A DNA stretch of 64,000 bases. Origin: Eutrigla gurnardus (Eukaryota; Chordata; Actinopteri; Perciformes; Triglidae). The stretch is from NCBI GenBank assembly GCA_963514095.1, contig OY741283.1:3614042-3678041 (forward strand), read 5' to 3'. Positions 10,421-22,440 of this stretch are shown here, piece after piece (the first letter of the stretch is position 1; the number at the start of each line of letters is the position of its first letter). The position numbers and the translations under genes were made by a program. The notes under the pieces were generated by a model. That model ran no database searches. It was not told the origin of the DNA and saw only the letters and a list, made by a program, of their open reading frames with translations.

Positions 10421-12600
10421 GTTGTTACATAGAAAGGTGCATTCTATTTGAATGGGATGTTTGTGTGTGTCTCATTTAAATATGTACCAGCTGTCCAGCC
10501 CAGCCTGCTATCAGAGTAGAGAATGCCATTGTGGTTGGCTAACGGACTTTCCTGTGTTTACGCACAGCTGTAAAGGAACCCAGAAACTAGCCTAGACCAC
10601 AGTAGACTGCGGTTACTAGTAACCACAGTAAATGGATATAGACGGACATTCATTGGCAAACACTGAAAGTAAGTCCTGGTTGTATGATACACTTGTTTTG
10701 TTTGCATAATGGTGATACAGACGGAGAGTTTAGTCCAACAGCAAATTAAACACACTCACAAGCTGAGATGGTTGACAAGAGAATAGCCCGCAATCCCGAA
10801 GAAATATGTTCATATCGGATGAATCTCAAGGCGCAATCTACATCCAGTAACAGATGTTAATGAACTCCAACACAGGAAGTAGTGTTGTTTTATGTATAAA
10901 TACTCCCTTTAAATTTAACACCTCCACCTTTAAGGCCAGGACACTATATATCAATTATATTGTGTTATTGCTTGTGAAGTTTTGCAGTAAAAAGTAATGA
11001 TTCCTTGAAAATTGCTTATTAAAAAATCTTGGAACTTTGTTACACTGGATGGAACACAGTGTAATTATAAATTAGTATTTTTAATGATAAATGGAATTAT
11101 TTATCTATTAGATTTTGGTTACTTTTAAGCATTTTATTTAACTATTAATTTAACCAACAATGAAACAACACAACAAAAATGACCCTGCAATTAACACCAT
11201 ATACTGGTTATTTGTCTTTATTAAATATCTTGACCTTCCATGGCCGGATCCATCATCGAGCCTTTTAATTATCGCCTCATGAAAAGCAATTAAACTTTAT
11301 TTTTAATACTGTGAATCTTATGAAGTGTGTTTACGTGTTTTAAAGAGTTGATGGTGGAAAACAGAATTTATTTGGTTTTGAGTAAATATATTTTCCATAT
11401 GAAAACTGAGGCTTTGAGACAAGGACTCATGGCATTAATTGGATATTTTAAACCTCATATTCGCATACAGTGACAACACCTACATTAACTGTTGTATATT
11501 TGTTGTCTGCTATGCAAAAAATAGAAAGTTCTGTTTACATAAATGGAAGCACATTTAACTGGGCTCCACGTCAGTAGACTACTCCGTGTATGTAAACACT
11601 CTGGTGGTTTATGTCAATTTAATCTGGGATACTGAGACAAGTAAACTTCATCATATCCCAATTATGGTTATTTTTCTTGCGATTAGTGCAAGTGTGATTT
11701 TTCGGAATAGCCCGTTTAGGCATGTGTATGGATATTTGCGATCGAGAGGCGAGATGCGTATAAACCGCATTTACCGTATCGCACCTTAACCGGGATATCA
11801 GCCATTTATCTGGAATCCTGTGTGCATGTAAATGCTGTCATTGGGGGTTTCTGCCGCTCGGCCTGTGATTTGTATGAAAAACACAGGCGTTTTCCTTCCA
11901 TGACTTCCCAGGGAATCTGCGCCCTGGAGGTTAATGAAGTGTGAAGTGTGAAAACTTCCTGAGATGGGATGAGTTAAATAGTGTTCTCAGATGTTAAAGC
12001 CACACTGTCCAAATGTATTTGTGTGTCAGTTCTTTATAAGTCTTAAATCTGGCAAACATGCCCCCGTGGGCCATCTGCTCCCACTTTTTTTTCGTTGGGC
12101 TAATGCCATCTTGTGTGTTCCACTCAGTCCACATAAATGGGTATAATAACAAGGTCTAAGTGAGAATTTGAATTGAATTCATGGAATTTACCGACATTTG
12201 TTTTTTTACTGTTCAGTATCTGTTTTTATATATTCTGGATTTGACAAAGTAACTGGCAGTAAGACTGACATTTAGACATTAAAAGGTCTTTAACGCTACA
12301 CAATTAACAAACATGGTGTCTGTAAGCACATATGATGCTGTGTAAATTATAAGTAACTGTCAATTCATTTATTAGTAACCAGTTATGGCATTTACAAAGA
12401 AAATCCTGAATTTACAGCTACAAATAAAAGTATCAACAACTGTAATTGGTGTCAAAAGGTATTTTAAAGTATGTCACCACCTCTAATACCTCATAATAAT
12501 AATAATAATAAACATTTTGATATATATCTTTGGGAATGAATAGCTCAACCTAAAAGTAAGACCTCTATAATGGATACAATATGTGCCTAAGGGGGACTTC
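10421..12600. other. AT-rich intergenic DNA, possible dispersed repeat at 11.56-11.86 kb
   Basis: No gene is supported. The segment about 11560-11840 stands out. It contains GTATGTAAACACTC near 11588 and GCATGTAAATGCTGTCATTG near 11823, plus several CpG-containing GATCGAGAGGCG-type words. That is reminiscent of fish non-autonomous DNA transposons, but I could not define terminal repeats. A short (AAT)n lies near 12493-12511. Confidence 0.45.
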
Positions 12601-14260
12601 ACTAATAGACATTTTTGGTTGCAATTAAAACGGTTCCTCTGAAAGGCCTGACATGTCTTCTAAGGGAAGAGTCTCACACCCGGCTCCTTCCTTTCGTCAT
12701 TAAAGTGATATTGCAAATGTTCTTAGCACATCAAGGCCAAGACCCCAGATCTCACTATTACATGCACATTATTTAATCCTTGGGCTCTCTGGTAGTACTG
12801 ACATGTACAATTTCTGTCATTAACGTGCCTGTAAGCTCCGGGATGGACCAGACTAAGAGATCCACTTGAGGTCCAGTTTTTCATTTAATGGCCCTGGGGA
12901 AGAGGGGGTTCAACTGGGCCTGAAATGTTACTCTAAAAGTGCTCTGTAGAGGAGCATGTTATGGCTCTGTAGCCGGGCCCCGATCGATCACATTAGGGGC
13001 TAAGGAAGTGGCGAGGTGTGACAGCCCAGAAACATTTCAATACTGACACGGTGTGTCTGAGAGCTTCAGGCACACTTCTGGAAATAAAGGTGGGGAAAAA
13101 AAGCCTTGTATCAGTCCTGTAAATGGGTGTGATTAGTCATAAAGGGGCTTATTGTGCAGAGGCTGGAAGCAAATTAGAGGTGATAGTGGGACAGAATCAA
13201 TGCTGTTTACCTCTCGGATGTGTGAGCGAATCCATCAGCGGCGGCGAGGACGGCCGAGGATCCCTCCTTCCCAACTGGTTATTGACAGTTTGAGGAGAAC
13301 CTGAGGAAAGAACATTTTAGCACATAACATTCATTTCTACGCTATCGACGAGTGGACAGGGCTTTCAAAATAAGTGATCAAGAAGGGGCACCACCCATAG
13401 CTTCTTAAGCCAGATGTATAGGCAGCTTGGAGAAATGCATACATTCACCTTCTCCTTTTCTTTAAAGGAGGATCATCATATATACTGCGTCTGGTCTCCA
13501 TGCACCAGATAAGAGCCTGAGGTTTGGTCCTTGCCTTAAACTGATTTACATCAAACACGATGCTTGAAAAATGAATTTACATGCTAAATCTGCAAGAATG
13601 ACAGATAATGTGATAGATCTGTGTTTTAGTGACTCTAACCGTATATCTCCAGTGACTATCGCTACTATTTCTGACAATCAAACGATCATGAAATGTGATG
13701 TTTGACCGCTTTATGGAATTAACAAGTCATGCTAATAAAACAGCCTTCAACAGCACTCGTCCAACACCTACCAGGTGATATATTTCCAGATATATTAATT
13801 TGACGAGACGAGCCAGAGGATGAATTTCATTCAATGCTAAGTGTGAGTAATTAGCGATTCTTCAACGAGAACTGTCCACTCTGTCATTAGAGGTTAAATG
13901 TTCCTTTAAGAGAGCCCATATTGCATCCCGGGCCAGCAGACTTTCATTCCTCCGCGGAGGGACAATAACTGCAGTCAGTCTAGATGTTCTCTATCTGCTC
14001 TAATTAATGGGTTCAGTTTGTTTAAGAGCGCGTTGACCCTAAGAATAAAAGGTGCTGTATACTCGACAGATTGTTAAGCCGTTTGAGGCAAATTTGGGAA
14101 TTTTTTTATGGGGTTTATATAAATGAAATTAACTTGACTTGAACATTTGTCAAGAGAGAAAATTAGGCGGCACGTGTTCAACAAAGAGAGACACTTAACA
14201 GGTATTGGACATAGAGAGGAAAGTGAATGTGATTTTTATTCAGGCTTGAATGGAAACAAA
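12601..14260. other. candidate regulatory block
   Basis: No gene is supported. Sequence with few simple repeats carries many homeodomain-type cores and mixed GC words. Examples are TGTCATTAACGTGCCTGTAA near 12813, a CCCCGATCGATCACATTAGG segment near 12978-12997, TAATTAGCGATT near 13849, and TAATTAAT at 14001-14008. The stretch 12650-13190 is the most enhancer-like. Conservation is inferred, not seen. Confidence 0.45.
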
Positions 14261-15004
14261 GGACTAATAGGTTCACCCTCTCAAGTATCTTAAACACGTA
14301 CTATATAGATTGGAAGCATTATTGGTGACTGTCCATACTGGCCATGATGTGATTGCTTACAAAAGTGATTTGAGTCTCTCAAAATTACCTTGAAAATTCA
14401 TCTGATGATTAAAACAGTCTCAGTTTGACAAATCAAGTTTCTTCCAAAGTTCCCGCCTTTTCAGGATAAACATCTTTGTTTTTCCAGGATGCTGATTCTG
14501 TGCTGCAGCAGCAGCATCAGGATACATTAAATAATAATGTAAAGAGGGCCTTTTTGTGCTAAACATGCAGCATATTTGGAAAATAACTTGTCTAACTCAG
14601 ACTGCTGATGCCTAATATTGATTATTTTTTATTATTTTAGCACCGAACGATGGATGTGGATTTTAAATTGTGTTAATTAAAATGTGTCTTCATGAGGAAT
14701 GACAAAAGCAACCAAAAAACTATTTCAATATACATAAAAGGCATGTGGGTATTGTATGACTTGGAAAAACTACCTGACCACCCCTTTAATTAATTGCATG
14801 TGAACTTCATAATGAAAGCTCATGAGCAGATATCTGTTTTCACAAACGTGTGACATGATCCTCTGTCTGTTGGAAATGTTTTTCCAACAGACACTTAAAT
14901 GTTTCTGTGCAGACATGTAGCTTAATCTGTCTGTCTGTCACAACAGGACCTGTAGCTGTCGAATCTCTCGCCTGACCGTGTCACAAGCACGTGTTGGTGG
15001 CTTC

Positions 15005-15036
<32 letters not shown>

Positions 15037-15590
15037 CGGCGGCTGGAGAATACACCAAACAAGTCAATCACGAGGAAAGTCACACACGGGGAGAGAGATG
15101 ACATTAAGGAAATAATAGTATAACTTCCAGCAAAGAGGTGAGCTGACCCAGTTCTAGCGGTAGACCGAGGGAGTCTCAGAGGACCGGTTTCTCCTCCGGA
15201 GAGAGGTGACTTTGTCCTTGATGGAAGGAAGTCTGCGGACGCGACGGCACAACACTAGTTTTCCCTTCAAACGATCAGATATGAAGCTTTACTCCCGAAG
15301 AGAGTTTAGGGTTTAAGATGCTTTTTAGGAACTGTCTTTAAAATCAGACTGAAATATGGTCAATGTTTCTTTTTTTTGTTATTAGAATATCATATCTGGA
15401 AAAATGTACCCTTGGTCTGACTGACCGTATGCTAAACCCCTCCCTAGAACAACCATTTTCCAATCATTGCTTAACAACCGTAACTAGGCACTGCAGGTCG
15501 AGCTTTGGATTCTCCACAATTGAAATGTTGTACATAGGGCTTTAAATGCTATATATACAAAGAGTTTGGGTGCTGGGTTTCTTTTTTTAA
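14261..15590. other. intergenic DNA with hairpin and GC-triplet tract
   Basis: No gene is supported. It contains a short perfect inverted repeat (separate entry) and an imperfect (GGC/AGC)n triplet tract at about 15005-15043. Between them are CTGT repeats near 14927-14940. The region 15110-15260 is CpG- and purine-rich compared with its surroundings but has no recognisable content. Confidence 0.55.
14864..14893. repeat. perfect 13-bp inverted repeat (hairpin)
   Basis: The arm TGTCTGTTGGAAA (14864-14876) is exactly complementary to TTTCCAACAGACA (14881-14893), with a 4-nt TGTT loop. The stem is too short for a microRNA precursor. No T-run or coding gene adjoins it. Confidence 0.9.
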
Positions 15591-16080
15591 CCCCTTCTAA
15601 ACCAAAACATAGTAGCACCCCAGGGCTGTATTTTGAGCCCACTGCTGTACTCTTTGTAAACATCTGTGTGGTCACTATGTGGCGATGTGTGACTCCAACA
15701 CCATCACGTTGCTTTGTGTGTCTGATCATATATCTGAAGAAAAAGGCCTCCCTGAAGGAATTAGGTGGTGAAGACAGCAATCATGTCCTGAACGGCGGTA
15801 GGAAGGAGCTGATAGTGGACTTTGCCCTCCTTCATATCAGTAGGTCCTTGGTGGAGAAGGTGGACAGCTTCAAGTACCTTGGTGTTCTCATCATGAGGGC
15901 CTCATTAAATTAATCCTGACCTAAGCTGCACATTGAATAGGACACAGGACTGCGAGACCTTGCTAAGAGTGATTTGTTCAGGCTGAACATACAATAGGCA
16001 GCCTTCCATCCAGTTGAGGATCCATACTATACAGTATTGGCCTTTTCCCTTATTGAGGTCAGGAATAAGGTACCGGATCC
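15590..16080 (+). mobile_element. degraded LINE (non-LTR retrotransposon) reverse-transcriptase fragment
   Basis: Translation of 15615-15659 gives APQGCILSPLLYSL followed by a stop. This is the PQG motif of non-LTR reverse transcriptase (fingers/palm motif B). In a different frame, 15803-15823 reads KELIVDF and 15852-15893 reads VEKVDSFKYLGVLI, both hallmarks of the region after the catalytic YADD/FADD motif in CR1/L2/Rex-type LINEs. The catalytic FADD motif is not recognisable. Frames shift and stop codons interrupt, so this is a dead 3' fragment. Family assignment below 'LINE, CR1/L2/Rex1-like' is uncertain. Confidence 0.75.
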
Positions 16081-16939
16081 ACCAAGCCAGCGCTGAGGTA
16101 TCTGCTAAACAACTGTTTAGAAGTTGAATGTCATCTGCAAGTATTGTTAAAAGCAGCCTTTTAAAAGAAATTATAATTGACTGTTCTGTCATAGATCTTA
16201 CAGCATGTCTGCAAATTCAAGATATCCTCCGCTACAAAAGTGGTTTCCCCATTAATGAATAGAACATGAGATGAGGAAATTATTCCTTGAATTCTCTGGG
16301 CAGATAATGATTCTCATCTTTATCAGTGGTTTATCTTCTAAGGTCAAGATTAAAGTGAAAAGTGATGTGAACCCCCAGTGTCTCCAATTAAGAAGGGAGA
16401 ACAAGAAGGAGAGAGGGAAAGAGAGAGAGAGCAGAGGTGGACTCTGCTACATTACTCTTTCTGGTCCCTAAAGTATCCCTGAGAAATAGAAAACACAATT
16501 AAATTATGACACCTGACATCTAGACCTCACATCAGTGTGAATCATAATGGACTAACCACTGAAAGTGAGATCCTGTCAGATGATTAATGTGATCACACAC
16601 ATTAGCACCTCTCTAACTTGACATTTTTTTTGGAGTCTTATTGTCTGGTTTTGATAAAGACTTCGGGATAAATGTCTATATACCGCATAGTTTAAAAAAA
16701 ATCAACAACATTGCACTGTTGTGCCTCCATGTGGTATCTATTACCCTCAGCAGGCAGCCAATTTCTCACAGGCAGAGGCAACATCGTCTACCCATTTATC
16801 CATCCATTTATGAAAGCTCTCGTTGAAAGCCTCTCCATGAGAAAGGTATAGTTTTTTAGAATGTAAATGTATAATTTGGCTTCACTAAAAGAAATACGAC
16901 AGGAAATATACCTTAGATAATTTGTATTTGTATAAGAAG
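16081..16939. other. intergenic DNA, nothing recognised
   Basis: AT-rich unique sequence with a purine tract (GA-rich) at about 16393-16435. No coding signal. Confidence 0.6.
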
Positions 16940-17110
16940 TTACAATGTGGATCAATAATCCAGACCAGATTCAAATTGGTTAAAAGTTGGCATTGCAGAA
17001 GTTGGCAAGAAGCAGCAAGAAGGTTCTGGGTTTGAGCCGGAACCAGAACAAGTATTTCGGGCTGCCCCCTATGGTGCCAGCAGCACTGGGCCACCATCGC
17101 ATATAAACCC
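16940..17110 (+). mobile_element. tRNA-derived SINE remnant
   Basis: The segment near 17010-17045 reads CAAGAAGGTTCTGGGTTTGA. This is the B-box neighbourhood of common fish tRNA-derived SINE-like repeats (usual form AAGGTCCTGGGTTCGA). No intact A box or tRNA cloverleaf can be drawn, so it is not a tRNA gene. Boundaries are approximate. Confidence 0.45.
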
Positions 17111-19434
17111 TAATTGTAGTTCCTCTAACATGCTGTGGGTGGTAATTTTTTCCCCTCAATTGAGCAAAGGCTTACAGAGTTTAACAAGCAGGGGTGCTAG
17201 TTGAAATTCTGCCTCCTTTCCGAAAGATGTCCACCCTCCAACCTGAGGTCCTTTTAAAGAATAATCAGTAGCTTTTCATGAGACCCACTACCTGTGCCCC
17301 AAATTAAGATTCCTTCAACGCTAGTTAAAATAGCCGCCCAGAGTGGCGCCTCCCCACCGAGAGGCTGAAGCTCTCAATCAAATGAGAGGGAGTTGTGACC
17401 ATGTACATTTTAATGTGTAACCAACCCAATTCCTTATAACTACCCCTGAATATGCCAGGTGGCAACACCAGCTGAGCTTTATAATCAGCTGCCAGTTGCA
17501 GTTAAGCTGAAAATCATTAGGCATATAATTGAATAGCTTTTTTTGGCATCGGGCTGGTTTTTTTTTTTTATTCGCAGCAAAAAACATAATCACCAAATTT
17601 TAGTTACAAAATCTCATGCTACTATTGCATTTCATTGATACAAATTAATTAGTTTGTCTAATGATTAATATTTTGTTCTCATTTATTTCAATGTGGAGCA
17701 GGTTGAGACATATTTGCTTCCAGTTGCAAAATTGTTACATGAATGACAATCTGAGAACTTGTGAGATTGTTGCACCTCATTTATTTTCATTTTTATTAAG
17801 TCATATGGGTCTATAAAGGAAATGCCGGTTGGGTCTGCAGCATCCATAACCTTTCAAAGCTCGGGTTAACTCCAAAGCTAGCAGACTAGCACGAAGCTAC
17901 TGTGTTTATGTGTAACCAAGTCTCATAAGACTTTTACAGGATTCAAACGGGACAGATGGGAATTATGAGAGGTGGATATATACTATAAAGATGATGATGC
18001 TGGTCTGTGAGTTGGCTTGCCCGAGCAGTAAAGTGAGACAATGAACCAGGGTTTGACTACGGTAGTCCCCTGCTGGGAGGCCATGGAAACGGATATCATC
18101 GCTTCGTTTGGCACGGCCTGGCTAAAATGGAGAAAACCAGCCAAAATAAGTAACACCTGTGTGGCTGTTTTAGGTCTGTGATCCTTCCTCAGCAGACAGA
18201 CCTTGGCTGTAATGAGTTGATTGTAGTGACTGGAAACATTAGCATCCTGGAAACCTTTTAAGGTGGCATGGTTTGTGCACAGCGTCGGCAGTGGGTGATT
18301 TAAACCACCCAGAACATCATTGACACCCATCAACCGAGCATCGGTGACGAGGTGAGGTGCCCGCGCAAAGCCCAAAGGATGTTAAGACAATACCCACCCC
18401 AGCAACAGCCTGTTCACCGCGCTGCCATCTGGCTAACGACACAGAAGAACCCGCTGTCCTATAGTTCCACACTAAAGAGCAACGTCTTTCCTCGGCCTTC
18501 ACAAATCCTCAAAACCCAACCATGAGATGGTTTGTTTTTTCCTCAATGTAAAACTAAAGAAAAACTTTGCCAACTATTGTAGAAAAGGCCTATATTATTA
18601 GTATCATATACATCACGATTACACCCTTTTGTTTTGGTTAGGCGACATCTAGGTTCTGAAGGTCGTATAACTTATGTTTCTTTGTGTGTAAAGTTATCGT
18701 AGGAGGATATCGTGGATTTGAATTCTGGATCCGAATTTTACGAAACAATACAGATGGAAGAAGTACATTGTATTATTACCTTTTTCACCTGAATAATGCC
18801 TCTATAAAGCGACTAAAAGCAACTCAACGATCATCAATTCAAAGACATGCTTTAAAATTTTTCAGCATTTTCAATAAATGTTGAACCTTGAGCCACAGTA
18901 ATTCTTTGTTTCCCAATGAGCAGAACTAAAAACACACAAGAGCACACACGCTCACATAACACATAACACCTACACAGCATGCCCACATTATAACAGTGGG
19001 TGCTTTGTTATCGACACGAGGCTGGATTCAAGCAGTACTTTTCCGTGGCAGCACGAAACAAGTGCAACACATTTAATTGCTGTATGGTATGGTGTTACTA
19101 TAAGAAACCAGAAAGAATTATTGTTATTTAAACAAAGCCCCCACGAAGATGAAAATATCACAGCAGCTATAGAGAGCAAGGATGTGCAATGAAGCAATGG
19201 AAGTTTTGACATCATGGTACTTTATTGTTTTGACACTGATCATCACCAGCCTATTGGAACAAAGCAACAATTTGATCTCTCTGGATCTCTTTGGCAACTT
19301 TTTAAAAATTTTTACATCTTTTATTAAAATTCTCCATATAAATCACCTCAGCAGCAAAATATAAGATTGCTATTACAGCTGCAGTGGTGGAAGTGTTAGT
19401 ATTCAGATGTTTACTTAAGTTTAATTAGTGCCAC
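17111..19434. other. intergenic DNA with no supported gene
   Basis: Contains the longest repeat-free chance frame of the desert, minus 17983-18375 (130 codons), which has no recognisable domain and no splice context. The segment 17790-17940 resembles decayed dispersed repeat, but I cannot classify it. The remainder is AT-rich unique sequence. Confidence 0.5.
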
Positions 19435-19775
19435 TATATAATACTCCATTCCCAGGGGCGACCTCTGGGTGTGAAAAGTGAAGCCAATGCAGAAGTGGCT
19501 TAAAGTCCTTTGAATAACCAGCAGGGGGCGACTCATCTGGTTGCAAAAAAAAGTCTGATTGTAAAGAAATCTATGAAAAAATGGTCCTACTTCCAGTTTG
19601 ATTAATTATCTCAGTAAACATTGTAAACACGAGTTTATGGTCTCAATCCGTATATTCAAGTCTTCTTCAATAAAGCATGATGTTAATTTAGTACATTATG
19701 GTCCATTTAGAGTCAAAACGATGACAAGGCAGGGGCTTTAGGGCGGGGCTACCTTGTGATTGACAGGTCGTAGCA
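19435..19775 (+). mobile_element. percomorph interspersed repeat copy (class uncertain)
   Basis: This segment matches, from memory, a high-copy repeat of percomorph fish genomes. Diagnostic words are GTGAAGCCAATGCAGAAGTG (19479), CCAGCAGGGGGCGACTC (19519), GTTTATGGTCTCAATC (about 19633), GCATGATGTTAATTTAGTA (19676) and GGCGGGGCTACCTTGTGATT (19742-19761). No reading frame is present. The boundaries and superfamily are not determined here. Confidence 0.6.
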
Positions 19776-22440
19776 GATGTAATATTGTCCTAGTAAATTT
19801 GACAGTTTATTCATATTGAATTTGATCCCGGAGATTATCATTAACTGAATTTTTACAACATTATGGGCAAATGTCCCGATACAGTAATAAAAATAAAATC
19901 CAATAATGAATCACTACTGAGAGAAAAGTTTCATCCCTCAGGAAATGTACAGTCATGTCCTTAATAATTATATTGTTTTCACGTTGACATTGACTGACAT
20001 GTGGATAACCCTTCCTCTTCCAGGTTAGACTGAAGGATGATAACGAGGTTTTACACTCCGTGGATTGGAACTGTTATAGTGACAGAATCAATTAGTCTCC
20101 AATCAGACGAATGTGCTAAAGAGTCTCATTTTATTTTGTACAAACACGAGAGGAGACGGGGCAACGCGGGGAAAAGAAAGGCAATCCTTTTGCTCCAGTG
20201 GCCCATGGCAGATAGATGATTTCTCCAGGTAGATTTTGTATTTTTTTTTTTTTAGTTCAGCTGAGCTGCATTGATTTGGCAGCATCGGGTGGATGTCACA
20301 CACGCACTGAACAATGCTCAATGACTTTGCTATCCTATTCCCATTTAAATTGCCTCTACATTTCCTTTCTGACACCTGTTTAAATCAATGCCTTCCTCTG
20401 CAGGTCATGGGCTGAATGTACTAAGGCGCACACCAGCCGCCTCTCAAATCCACTAAAATCAACACAATAATTGAAATATTTTCAAGCTGATTACACCGAA
20501 GCCCGGGGCTTGGCTGGTTGCTAAGAGTATGCTCCCTAGTTGCTAGGGGGAGTAAATCATCCTGCATTATTTGATTTTTGTTACTGATATGAAACTGCTA
20601 GTCCCTCGATTAAATGTCTCACAGTCAAACACCTAGGGGACGGACAGGAGAGGAAAAATAAAATAGTGGCTGCGAAGCTGTAAAATAGCATCTCTAACTT
20701 CTCTCCACCATGGGGCTTCCACACAAATCTATCTGCTTGTTTATGTTTGTTCCCGCTGAAATAAACAAAAGCTCCGGCTCTGCTCTCATTGAGGAAAAAC
20801 AGAAAAGACAGCGAAATATCCACAACTCCCACATCACACTTTGGTAAGATCATGAGTAATCTATCTGTCCCTCTTATCAAACCAGATTGCAGAGTCGAAA
20901 CCATGATATATATATATATATTTCCGGAGCAATCTCAGTTCGATTTGGCCGCTAACAGTCTTGTAAATAATAGTCAGTCACAGACAACGAGGGAAACATT
21001 GACCGAATAATATACTGTCATAGAAGATTCAAAGATAAATCACCTTGACTTGCATGTGTCACAATTTATAAACATCTTTTGTTGCTCTTTGCTGCATCTT
21101 AGTCAATATAGTCAGCGGGGTATTATATATATATATCCGGGAAATGTGTTTGCTGTAAATACGAGTACGCCGGTCCACCTCAGCTCATCGTAACGAGCTC
21201 TAATACATTTATTCCGCATGCAAAAAGAAGGGAACGCCAGTGTGGATCCGATGCCCGCTGATTACAACTGGACCTCCACTCTCATTCCATTTAATATTAA
21301 TACGGCATTGAAGAGGATTTTCTCCAAAGACTTGTCAGACATTGAGGGCTGCTCCAGCCGGCCTTGTCAAATGAGATCAGTGCTCGCCATAATGGCGGGG
21401 TCAAGTGGAGGGGCAGCCTCTCAACTCCATAACAGCCTGACAGCGAGCGTTATATTATGCTCCGTAAGTATTAAGTATAGAGCGCCGTTCTACACGTTAC
21501 AAAACTGCAGACGCACTTGACACACAGCCAAGGTGTGCCATATCATTAAAAAAAAGAAGAAGAAGAAGAAAAAAAATGCTGTCAACGTAATCCCCCCCCA
21601 AATGGGTGTTAGTTGAATTAGTTAATCTACTTATGCAACTTTAGATTCTATCTATCAAAGGAATAAACTCCTGTGGAGAGAATACAAGCCACTTAGTGCT
21701 ATTCCTTGACCTCGGCTATGAGCTATAGGAGCGGGGAGGAGAAAGCTGCCTGACAGCTCCGCTAAGGGAGGGTGAGCGGTGATCAGGACCCGCTGCTAAA
21801 TAAACACCGGGGCCCCTTCATTAGCCAGCTCTGGCTCGGGGTAGTTGGAATCGATAGAGCAGACCCCCACTCTTTTGTTTTTTATTTACCAACTAGCACA
21901 TTTCTTGTAGCTGAGTTGTCTTTAAACGGCGGTCGCTGTTTAACTGCTTTATTCAGCCTCTGTATGAGGCCATCTGGTCCCCCTGTCCTGTAAGTCTCTT
22001 CTAAAGCCCAGGCCTGACAAGCAAGAGATATGTCAATGCAGTCCTCAGCACAAAGCAACATCTGCCATGCCTGACGCCCACTATTGTATGGCCATTTAAT
22101 CTGTCCCCCTCCTCCCCTTAACGGCACACAACAGTTCCTGGTATTATGTTTTGCCACTCAATTAGCATTATCATCCCGCTGAAATAGAAGCCAATTTACC
22201 TTTAATGACGTGATTGTTAGATGAGTGACAGCGGTCGGCGGCGCCGCTATCGCTAGATAAACGGAGGCCTGCCCCTGTTTTCCTGACTGGTCGCGCCGAG
22301 AGCTGGGAAGTCAGAGCCAGCCAATCACGATGGCCCGGCTTCACCCCTTCTCCACCAACATTGTTTCCTCCGGTTCATAGAGGCAGTGTGCTGGAAAATT
22401 GAGTCCAGATTCATTAGGTTTTCAGTGTGCCGCTCGAGTC
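19776..22440. other. candidate regulatory block
   Basis: No gene is supported. Several sub-blocks look like developmental non-coding elements: 20030-20230, 20320-20590 (with AATAATTGAAATATTTTCAA near 20467), 21180-21500, and 21680-22340. The last includes a CpG-rich island at about 22225-22345 with AGCCAATCAC (CCAAT) near 22318. Interruptions are a T12 run near 20241, short (TA)n at about 20907-20921 and 21126-21136, and an AAG-rich tract near 21551-21577. All are inference from texture. Confidence 0.45.

Noticed and set aside
14864..14893. microRNA precursor or rho-independent terminator
   Set aside because: A 13-bp stem is too short for a microRNA hairpin, and bacterial-type terminators do not apply to this genome.
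17010..17045. tRNA gene suggested by a B-box-like GGTTCTGGGTTTGA
   Set aside because: No A box, no cloverleaf and no terminator T-run in place. It fits a decayed SINE.
17983..18375. 130-codon minus-strand frame
   Set aside because: It has no recognisable domain, no splice context, and a length within chance expectation for 64 kb on six frames. A PhyloCSF or protein search would settle it.
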